DNA from: CAYJDR01 sp964368965
Lineage (GTDB): Bacteria > Chrysiogenota > Deferribacteres > Deferribacterales > Mucispirillaceae
DNA: 7,257 nucleotides
Assembly: GCA_964368965.1 (NCBI GenBank)
Contig: CAYJDR010000066.1
Location: forward strand, 1-7,257
Direction: 5' to 3'
The position numbers were made by a program, and so were the translations under genes. Below the pieces are notes generated by a model, which was not told the origin of the DNA, made no database searches, and worked only from the letters and a program-made list of their open reading frames with translations. The first letter of the stretch is position 1, and each line of letters starts with the position of its first letter. Shown one piece after another: positions 1-5,287 of the stretch.

Positions 1-32
1 TCACCTATCTTTCAATTCTCCTAAATAATCAT

Positions 33-61
33 TTGACTTAATCCTATAAATTCGTTACTAT
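33..61 (+). promoter_or_regulatory. sigma70-type promoter for the tgt-yajC-secD-secF operon
   Basis: A -35 box TTGACT (33-38) and a -10 box TACTAT (56-61) are separated by exactly 17 bases. Transcription would start near 68, giving a leader of about 18 bases that holds the tgt ribosome binding site AGGAG (76-80). I see no other promoter before secF, so this one probably serves all four genes. The match is by eye. Confidence 0.75.
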
Positions 62-85
62 AAAGCCTTTAATTTAGGAGTAGTA

Positions 86-1198
86 ATGTTTTCGTACAAA
101 ATAGAAGCAAAGGATAAAGAAACAAACGCCAGAGCAGGTGTTATCGATACGCCTCATGGCAAGGTTCACACGCCGATTTTTATGCCTGTTGGTACTGTCG
201 GTTCGGTGAAAACTCTTTCGCCAGCAGAACTTAACGACGCTGGTGCTGAGATTATCCTTGGCAATACATATCACTTATATTTGCGACCAGGTACTGAACT
301 TATGAAGAAGTTCGGCGGTCTTGCAAAGTTCAACGCATGGAACAAGCCTACGCTTACTGATAGTGGTGGCTTCCAAGTGTTTTCGCTTGCTGATCTTAAT
401 AAAATCACTGAAGATGGTGTCGAGTTTCGCTCACATTTAGATGGTAGCAAGCTTTATTTAAACCCAGAAATCGCTATAGATATCCAAGAGGCTATCGGCG
501 CTGATATTATCATGTCGTTTGATGAGTGTATCCCATACCCAGCCGACCATAGCTACGTGCTAAACTCGGTTGATAGAACTGCACGCTGGGCAGAGCGTGG
601 AAAGCTAGCCAAAAAGCGTGATGACCAAGCACTATTCGGTATCGTTCAAGGTGGCGTTTACCCTGATATGCGCACTCGTTCTGCACGTCAGTTAATGGAT
701 ATCGGTTTCGATGGTTACTCTATCGGTGGCTTGAGTGTTGGCGAGAAGATTTCGCAAATGTATGAAATTTGTGAGCATACTGCAAATATTTTACCAGAAG
801 ATAAACCACGCTATTTGATGGGTGTTGGCACGCCTGAAGATTTACTCACGTGCATCGGGCATGGTGTTGATATGTTCGACTGTGTTATGCCTACGAGGAA
901 CGCTAGGAACGCTACGCTATTCACGTCTAACGGGCGTTTGAGCATAAAGCGTGCAGATAATGCTGATAGCGACGACCCGATAGATCCGAACTGTAATTGC
1001 TATGCTTGCAGAACATTTTCTCGTGGTTATTTGCGCCATTTATATAAGGCTGGCGAGATACTTGCACTGCGCATGAACAGCTTGCACAATATTTCTTTTT
1101 ATCTTTCTCTTGTAAAAAACGCAAGAAATGCTATAAAGGAAGGTAATTTTAAATCGTTTCAAACTGAGATGTTAGAACGTGTTACAAACGTATTATAA
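86..1198 (+). CDS. tgt: queuine tRNA-ribosyltransferase (tRNA-guanine transglycosylase)
   Basis: Bacterial Tgt exchanges guanine-34 in the anticodon of GUN-type tRNAs (Asp, Asn, His, Tyr) for preQ1, the key step of queuosine synthesis in the cytoplasm. The 370-residue product has the usual family length and all diagnostic sites: TDSGGFQ with the general acid/base Asp92, FDEC (145-148), GIVQGG (185-190), GGLSVGE (214-220), and FDCVMPTR with the nucleophile Asp265. The C-terminal zinc site is CxCxxC (Cys303, 305, 308) plus His334. The start at 86 has AGGAG five bases upstream and lies just downstream of a good promoter. It is first in the operon, 34 bases before yajC with no terminator between, an order common in Proteobacteria and related phyla. 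Nothing appears truncated. The catalytic numbering is by alignment from memory to the E. coli and Zymomonas enzymes. Confidence 0.98.
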   Translation: MFSYKIEAKDKETNARAGVIDTPHGKVHTPIFMPVGTVGSVKTLSPAELNDAGAEIILGNTYHLYLRPGTELMKKFGGLAKFNAWNKPTLTDSGGFQVFSLADLNKITEDGVEFRSHLDGSKLYLNPEIAIDIQEAIGADIIMSFDECIPYPADHSYVLNSVDRTARWAERGKLAKKRDDQALFGIVQGGVYPDMRTRSARQLMDIGFDGYSIGGLSVGEKISQMYEICEHTANILPEDKPRYLMGVGTPEDLLTCIGHGVDMFDCVMPTRNARNATLFTSNGRLSIKRADNADSDDPIDPNCNCYACRTFSRGYLRHLYKAGEILALRMNSLHNISFYLSLVKNARNAIKEGNFKSFQTEMLERVTNVL

Positions 1199-1232
1199 TA
1201 TATCTTAAACAGATAAAATTTGGAGGTTTCCT

Positions 1233-1577
1233 ATGTTATTCGAAAGTGTTGCGTATGCACAAACTGCTGCACCTGCTGGTGCTCAAAACCCACTAATGAG
1301 CTTTTTGCCATTAATCGTTATTTTTATTGTGTTCTATTTCTTGTTAATTCGTCCACAACAAAAGCGTCAAAAAGAGCATCAAGCAATGTTAGATGCAATC
1401 AAAGCTGGCGACAGAGTTATCACTAATGGCGGTTTAGTTGGTACAGTTTCTACAGTTCTAGAGAACGGTTCATTTATGATTGAGATCGCAAGTGGCGTTA
1501 AAATTGAAGTTGTTAAAGGCGGCGTTGCAAGCAAAATCATGCCTACAGAGGCTACATCAAACGTTGTGAGTAAGTAA
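1233..1577 (+). CDS. yajC: Sec translocon accessory subunit YajC
   Basis: YajC is a small inner-membrane protein that associates with SecD and SecF and, through them, with SecYEG. It is not usually essential. The 114-residue product has a short N-terminal part, one membrane helix (about 21-39, FLPLIVIFIVFYFLL), then the family signature RPQQKRQK and a small cytoplasmic domain with the typical AGDRVITNGGLVGTV stretch (58-72). GGAGG at 1222-1226, six bases before the ATG, is the best ribosome binding site in the window and fixes the start. Only two bases separate its stop from the secD start, so the two are probably translationally coupled. Confidence 0.97.
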   Translation: MLFESVAYAQTAAPAGAQNPLMSFLPLIVIFIVFYFLLIRPQQKRQKEHQAMLDAIKAGDRVITNGGLVGTVSTVLENGSFMIEIASGVKIEVVKGGVASKIMPTEATSNVVSK

Positions 1578-1579
1578 CA

Positions 1580-3130
1580 ATGAATTTAAAATTCCGTTGG
1601 TTAGTGATCATTGCAGTTATCGGCTGGGCCGTGTTTGCAATGACTCCACTATCATCAAAAATAAAATTAGGGCTTGACTTGCAAGGCGGTATGCACGTTG
1701 TTTTAGGCGTTGATACTCAAAAAGCAGTCGAAGCGAAAGTTGAAAGTTTAGTTACACAAGTTAGGAAAGACTTATCTGCAAACAACTATGGCGTTTCGTT
1801 TGTTCAGAAAGAGTCTGGCACTACTATGCGTGTTGGTTTAACAAGCGCAGATAAGCGTGGCGGCGTGTTGCAGTTTATCTCTGATATGTACCCGATACTT
1901 GAAGAAGTTGGCACAGGTAACGATGCAAACGTTGTAATCTTAGGTTTAACAAACGCTGAGATTATGGGCATCGAGTCTTACGCTGTTGACCAATCTATTG
2001 AAGTTGTTAGGAACAGGATTGACCAATTCGGCGTATCTGAGCCACTTATCCAAAAGCAAGGCGAAGACCACATCATCGTTCAACTACCTGGCATAACTGA
2101 CCCAGACCGTGCGATTGACTTAATCGGGCAAACTGCTCAGTTGAAGTTCCACCTTGTTGACAACACAGTTACACAAACGGATTTAGCTAGCAATACTATC
2201 CCGTTTGACTCTGTTATACTATACCAAAAAACAGTTGAACCTAACACAGGCAAAGTTTTATCGACAGTTCCGTTTGTTGTTAAGCGTGATGCAGTTTTAA
2301 CTGGCGACTATTTAATAGACGCTGGCGTTAGCATCTCTCCGCAATATAACGAGCCTTATGTTACAATCAAGTTTGACCCGACAGGCTCAAAACTGTTTGA
2401 AGAAATCACAGGCGCAAACATCGGCAGAAACTTAGCAATCGTGTTAGACGACAACGTTTACTCAGCACCGAACTTGCGTGAGAAGATCGCAGGCGGCGAA
2501 GCGCAAATCACTGGCCAATTCTCAATGGAAGAGGCGCGTGACTTAGCTATCGTTTTACGTGCGGGTAGCTTGCCAGCACCTGTATCTATCTTAGAGAACA
2601 GAACAGTTGGCCCATCACTAGGTTTAGACTCTATCACAAGTGGCGTTACTGCAAGCTTAATAGGCTTACTTGCTATCATGGTTTTCGCAGGCGTTTACTA
2701 CAGAGCTAGTGGTATGGTTGCAAACTTAGCGCTAGTGTTAAACATTGTGTTGTTGCTAGGCGTTTTAGCTCAGTTCGGCGCAACATTAACTCTACCTGGT
2801 ATTGCTGGTATTATCTTAACGATAGGTTTAGCAGTCGATGCGAACGTGTTAATATTTGAGCGCGTCCGTGAAGAACTACGTAACGGGCGCACACCAATGA
2901 ACGCTATTGATATCGGTTACTCTAAAGCTTTCTGGACAATCGTTGATGCTAACATCACATCGTTGATTGCAGCTGTTGTATTATTCCAGTTTGGCACAGG
3001 CCCTATCAAAGGTTTTGCTATTACGTTAAGCGTTGGTATCCTTGCTTCGATGTTTACGGCAATCTATGTTACAAGAACAGTTTTCATGACATTCATGGTT
3101 AAAAATGATGTCAAGAAACTAAGTATATAA
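1580..3130 (+). CDS. secD: protein translocase subunit SecD
   Basis: SecD, with SecF, uses the proton gradient to pull preproteins through the Sec channel on the outer face of the inner membrane. The 516-residue product is shorter than E. coli SecD (about 615) but is a normal length for many other phyla. A first membrane helix (about 6-22) is followed by the GLDLQGG signature (31-37), a large periplasmic domain (to about 350), and five further helices (about 354-372, 379-398, 403-424, 452-471, 477-499). Asp420 in the VDAN motif matches the proton-path aspartate of Thermus SecDF (D340). The start follows yajC by two bases. Only a weak GAGTAAG stretch inside the yajC end could act as ribosome binding site, so coupling to yajC is likely. 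Asparagine is coded AAC 20 times of 23, a useful host baseline. Confidence 0.98.
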   Translation: MNLKFRWLVIIAVIGWAVFAMTPLSSKIKLGLDLQGGMHVVLGVDTQKAVEAKVESLVTQVRKDLSANNYGVSFVQKESGTTMRVGLTSADKRGGVLQFISDMYPILEEVGTGNDANVVILGLTNAEIMGIESYAVDQSIEVVRNRIDQFGVSEPLIQKQGEDHIIVQLPGITDPDRAIDLIGQTAQLKFHLVDNTVTQTDLASNTIPFDSVILYQKTVEPNTGKVLSTVPFVVKRDAVLTGDYLIDAGVSISPQYNEPYVTIKFDPTGSKLFEEITGANIGRNLAIVLDDNVYSAPNLREKIAGGEAQITGQFSMEEARDLAIVLRAGSLPAPVSILENRTVGPSLGLDSITSGVTASLIGLLAIMVFAGVYYRASGMVANLALVLNIVLLLGVLAQFGATLTLPGIAGIILTIGLAVDANVLIFERVREELRNGRTPMNAIDIGYSKAFWTIVDANITSLIAAVVLFQFGTGPIKGFAITLSVGILASMFTAIYVTRTVFMTFMVKNDVKKLSI

Positions 3131-3140
3131 GGGGCGGTAA

Positions 3141-4043
3141 ATGTTTGAGATAATTTCTAGTAAAGTAAATATAGATTTTATAGGCAAGTCTAAGGTGTAC
3201 TTCGCGGTGTCTATACTTGTGTGTATAGCGTGCGTAGGCTTATTAGCTGCAAAAGGTTTCAACTATGGTGTTGATTTCTCTGGTGGTACGGTTGTTCAAG
3301 TAAGGTTTGAAAATCCACCATCTATCGAAGAAATTCGCTCGCAGTTGTCATCAAAAGTGCAGGGTTCAATCAGCATACAAAACTTTGGTGAGCCTACTGA
3401 TTTCTTAATCAAGGCAGAGCAAACAACTGGCGACCTACAAGCTATCGCTGAAGGTATCGAAAGTGTTTTAACAACAAGCTTTGCAAACGCTGGCGAAGTT
3501 ACTATCCAACGTGTTGAGCAAGTTGGTCCGCAAGTTGGTAGCAACCTAAAATCGCAAGCAATTATGGCTGTTTTATACGCTATTGTTGGTATCTTGATAT
3601 ATGTTGCAGTTAGGTTTGAACTATGGAGCGCAATTTGCTCTATCGTGGCACTAATGCATGATATCATCATCACACTAGGTGCGATTGTGTTGTTCAACAT
3701 CACATTTGATTTAACAGTACTTGCAGCAGTGTTGACGGTTGTTGGTTATTCTCTAAACGATAAAATCGTTATCTTCGATAGAATACGTGAAAAATCAAGG
3801 GAAGATGCAAACAAACCGTTGAATGTAGTTATGAACAACAGTATCAACCAAACATTATCGAGGACTGTATTAACGTCGCTATCAACATTGTTGGCAGTAA
3901 TCAGTTTATACATCTTCGGTGGCGAAGTTATTAGTGGCTTTGCGTTCACATTGTTTATAGGTATCATCGTTGGTACGTATTCATCAATAGGTATTGCTAG
4001 TTCGCTGGTTTACCATGTGAAGCTAAGAATGGCTAAAAAATAA
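3141..4043 (+). CDS. secF: protein translocase subunit SecF
   Basis: SecF is the membrane partner of SecD in proton-driven protein export. The 300-residue product has the usual length and layout: a first helix (about 18-37), the GVDFSGG signature (43-49), a short periplasmic domain, VGPQVG (128-133), then helices from about 139 on. Conserved stretches include VRFELWSA (157-164), GYSLNDKIVIFDRIRE (202-217) and NQTLSRTVLTS (236-246). Arg241 in the last of these is probably the conserved functional arginine (E. coli R247), by alignment from memory. AAGGGG at 3129-3134 overlaps the secD stop codon and lies six bases before the ATG. It is the last gene of the operon, followed by a hairpin element and a strong terminator. 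SecD and SecF are separate genes here, not fused. Confidence 0.98.
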   Translation: MFEIISSKVNIDFIGKSKVYFAVSILVCIACVGLLAAKGFNYGVDFSGGTVVQVRFENPPSIEEIRSQLSSKVQGSISIQNFGEPTDFLIKAEQTTGDLQAIAEGIESVLTTSFANAGEVTIQRVEQVGPQVGSNLKSQAIMAVLYAIVGILIYVAVRFELWSAICSIVALMHDIIITLGAIVLFNITFDLTVLAAVLTVVGYSLNDKIVIFDRIREKSREDANKPLNVVMNNSINQTLSRTVLTSLSTLLAVISLYIFGGEVISGFAFTLFIGIIVGTYSSIGIASSLVYHVKLRMAKK

Positions 4044-4116
4044 ATTTATGTGCCTTTTGCTTTGATACGTCGGTTGTCCTTGTACGCCTAGTCTGAAAGC
4101 AAAAATCACCATAAAT
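4044..4116 (+). repeat. structured intergenic element, copy 1 (short apical loop)
   Basis: The element begins one base after the secF stop codon. An outer stem ATTTATG/CATAAAT (4044-4050 with 4110-4116, 7 pairs) and an inner stem TTTTGCTTT/AAAGCAAAA (4055-4063 with 4096-4104, 9 pairs) are both perfect and flank a small asymmetric loop. Inside lies a core, GATACGT (4064-4070) facing CCTAGTCTG (4087-4095), closed by a possible CG/CG pair (4071-4072 with 4085-4086) and a short variable tip. A second copy with the same core and compensatory stem changes lies after proS. It would be in the 3' untranslated part of the sec operon transcript. I do not recognise the family: it could be a structured RNA or a dispersed palindromic DNA repeat. 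Confidence 0.8.
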
Positions 4117-4128
4117 TACGAATATTAG

Positions 4129-4152
4129 AGGCAACCTTCGGGTTGCCTTTTT
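4129..4152 (+). terminator. intrinsic terminator of the tgt-secF operon
   Basis: A perfect GC-rich stem AGGCAACC/GGTTGCCT (4129-4136 with 4141-4148) is closed by the extra-stable C(TTCG)G tetraloop (4137-4140) and runs into a T tract (4148-4152). It would end the sec operon transcript and isolate it from the module downstream. Confidence 0.93.
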
Positions 4153-4166
4153 GCGGTAAATTTTTC

Positions 4167-4196
4167 TTGACATGCCAAGTGAATTCGTGGTACTTA
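4167..4196 (+). promoter_or_regulatory. probable promoter of the small RNA and abi gene
   Basis: A perfect -35 box TTGACA (4167-4172) is followed after 18 bases by TACTTA (4191-4196), which is preceded by TGG and so resembles an extended -10 element. Transcription would start near 4203. The -10 is imperfect, and alternatives further on (TACATT at 4202, TAAATA at 4207) cannot be excluded. The position, between the sec terminator and the structured RNA, supports a promoter here. Confidence 0.55.
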
Positions 4197-4202
4197 ACTA
4201 AT

Positions 4203-4287
4203 ACATTAAATATGAACAGAACCTGCTCCCCCACGTATCGTGGAAAATTTGTACAACTGAGTGCAAGGGTCAGCAGGACTTTTTTTT
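4203..4287 (+). ncRNA. small structured RNA upstream of the Abi gene (abiF RNA-like)
   Basis: The core folds on paper as a compact three-way junction. P1 pairs CCTGCT (4222-4227) with AGCAGG (4272-4277) and continues as CCC (4228-4230) with GGG (4267-4269) past a two-base TC bulge. P2 is CCACG/CGTGG (4231-4243) with a TAT loop. P3 is TTGTAC/GTGCAA (4249-4254 with 4261-4266) with an AACTGA loop. P2 abuts P1 on one side and P3 abuts P1 on the other, with only AAAAT (4244-4248) unpaired. Eight T (4280-4287) then mark the 3' end. Bioinformatic surveys have described a conserved abiF RNA motif upstream of Abi_2 family genes, and this fits by position, size and terminal hairpin. I could not compare it with the published consensus. 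The 5' end is inferred from the promoter. The likely role is an RNA antitoxin or regulator of the downstream protein. Confidence 0.75.
4267..4287 (+). terminator. 3' end of the small RNA, a leaky terminator before abi
   Basis: The 3' arm of the closing stem (GGG at 4267-4269 and AGCAGG at 4272-4277, pairing back to 4222-4230) is followed by AC and eight T (4280-4287), the form of an intrinsic terminator. The abi start lies only 19 bases beyond the last T, which leaves no space for another promoter. Abi mRNA must therefore come from read-through, so the terminator would set the ratio of RNA to message. Confidence 0.65.
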
Positions 4288-4296
4288 ATCTAAAAC

Positions 4297-4302
4297 AAGG
4301 GG
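4297..4302 (+). promoter_or_regulatory. ribosome binding site of the abi gene
   Basis: AAGGGG lies four bases before the ATG at 4307 and fixes the start. It is squeezed between the T tract and the start codon. The five-C run in the RNA (4228-4232) could pair with its GGGG as an alternative fold, which would block translation. That pairing is an inference. Confidence 0.65.
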
Positions 4303-4306
4303 CGAT

Positions 4307-5194
4307 ATGGGAACTTATAGCAAGAGTGCATACACATCAGAACAACATGTTCAGTTGCTTAAGTCACGTGGGCTAGCTATCGAAGTTGATGAGCGCGTTA
4401 AACATTACCTAGATGTTATAGGTTATTGTAGGCTTGAGTCATATTTTGCCCCATTTTGTCTGCCAAATTATCAGTTTAGGCAAGGGACAACATTTCAAAA
4501 TATCTTAGATATATATAATTTCGACAGAAAGCTTAGATTATTGACATCAGATGTTATAGAGCGAGTTGAAATAGCCGTCAGAGTATCTATATCAAATATC
4601 ATGTCGATTAAGTATGGTGCGCATTGGTACATGAACGAAAGTTACTTTTCAAATTTAGAAGAGCATGCAAGTTTCATTGAGCAAGTTGAGCGATACACAT
4701 ATAAAAACAATAAGTCAAGGCGTTCTGCTGAGTGCCATAAGTATTACAGCAATTACAGTTCTCCAGAGCTACCTCCATCGTGGGTGATTGCTGAGGTTTT
4801 ACCAATGGGTGTATGGTCTAGGCTGTATGCGAACTTGAAAGATAAGCGTGATAAAAGAGCGATTGCTGACGTTTTTGGTTTTAAGCATACGGATTTTGTT
4901 TCATGGTTGCAAGCTATGACAAATATCAGAAACATTGTAGCCCACCATTCGAGGTTATGGAACAGGCCAACCCCAACGCTAGTGAGCAATCTTGAAAAGT
5001 ATTCATATATTGGTGCATCTAATGCTAAGAGTTCATATACAATCTTTATTATCTTAAAAGCGTTTACTAATAGGTTTATGCGAAACTCTCAATGGCACAT
5101 AAGGCTAGCTACTTTACTAGGCGAATGTCCATTACCTATATATAACCACATGGGGTTTCCTAGTGATTGGCAATCTCAAACATTTTGGTCATAA
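4307..5194 (+). CDS. abiF: Abi_2 (AbiD/AbiF) family HEPN protein, probable RNA-controlled toxin
   Basis: The family includes lactococcal abortive-infection proteins AbiD and AbiF, which stop phage growth at the cost of the cell. The 295-residue product is close to the usual family length and shows its landmarks in order: an N-terminal LLKSRGLAI...YCRLESYFAPF region (17-50), YNFDRKLRLLTSDVIERVEI (70-89), GAHWY (104-108), PPSWVIAEVLPMGVWSRLY (156-174), and WLQAMTNIRNIVAHHSRLWNR (200-220). The last carries an intact HEPN motif, Arg208-X4-His213, the catalytic pair of HEPN ribonucleases. No signal peptide or membrane helix is evident, so it should be cytoplasmic. It sits behind a structured small RNA. 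Asparagine is coded AAT 11 of 18 times against 3 of 23 in secD, suggesting transfer. Family membership is very likely. Ribonuclease activity, target and the AbiF name rather than AbiD are inferred. Confidence 0.92.
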   Translation: MGTYSKSAYTSEQHVQLLKSRGLAIEVDERVKHYLDVIGYCRLESYFAPFCLPNYQFRQGTTFQNILDIYNFDRKLRLLTSDVIERVEIAVRVSISNIMSIKYGAHWYMNESYFSNLEEHASFIEQVERYTYKNNKSRRSAECHKYYSNYSSPELPPSWVIAEVLPMGVWSRLYANLKDKRDKRAIADVFGFKHTDFVSWLQAMTNIRNIVAHHSRLWNRPTPTLVSNLEKYSYIGASNAKSSYTIFIILKAFTNRFMRNSQWHIRLATLLGECPLPIYNHMGFPSDWQSQTFWS

Positions 5195-5224
5195 TCTAAT
5201 CTTACTTTTCCCCTCAACTTTAAC

Positions 5225-5252
5225 TTGAAAAAAAATAAAATAGGCATATAAT
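5225..5252 (+). promoter_or_regulatory. sigma70-type promoter for proS
   Basis: A -35-like TTGAAA (5225-5230) is followed after 16 bases by a perfect -10 box TATAAT (5247-5252). Transcription would begin near 5259, leaving a leader of about 29 bases to the ATG at 5288. It makes proS independent of the abi module. I see no convincing hairpin terminator between abi and this promoter, so abi transcripts may run on into proS. Confidence 0.8.
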
Positions 5253-5287
5253 GTTTGAATTATATTTTTAAGCAGGTAGTTATAAAC

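Noticed and set aside
1220..1426. Plus-strand frame overlapping the yajC start
   Set aside because: It is cysteine-rich with no family resemblance. The GGAGG site and the recognisable YajC protein are in the other frame.
3296..3703. 135-codon minus-strand frame inside secF
   Set aside because: It lies wholly antisense to a well conserved gene, resembles no protein I know, and is explained as a codon-bias shadow of secF.
4203..4287. Small RNA considered as 4.5S (SRP) RNA, 6S RNA or a riboswitch
   Set aside because: The conserved GGAAG/AGCAGCC loop region of SRP RNA is missing, the RNA is far too short for 6S, and no known aptamer core is visible. The position in front of an Abi_2 gene gives a better explanation.
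4153..4306. CRISPR array or ToxIN-type repeat antitoxin in front of the HEPN gene
   Set aside because: No direct repeats with spacers and no tandem repeats are present. The RNA is a single unrepeated unit.
4143..4376. 77-codon plus-strand reading frame across the abi leader
   Set aside because: It runs through the terminator tail, the promoter and the structured RNA, has no ribosome binding site, and overlaps the real abi start in another frame.
5195..5224. Terminator after abi
   Set aside because: The region is pyrimidine-rich and AT-rich but I find no stem of useful length followed by a T tract.
5255..5287. TTG start adding 11 residues to ProRS
   Set aside because: It lies upstream of the transcription start predicted from TATAAT at 5247-5252, and family members begin at MRxSQYF, which is the ATG at 5288.
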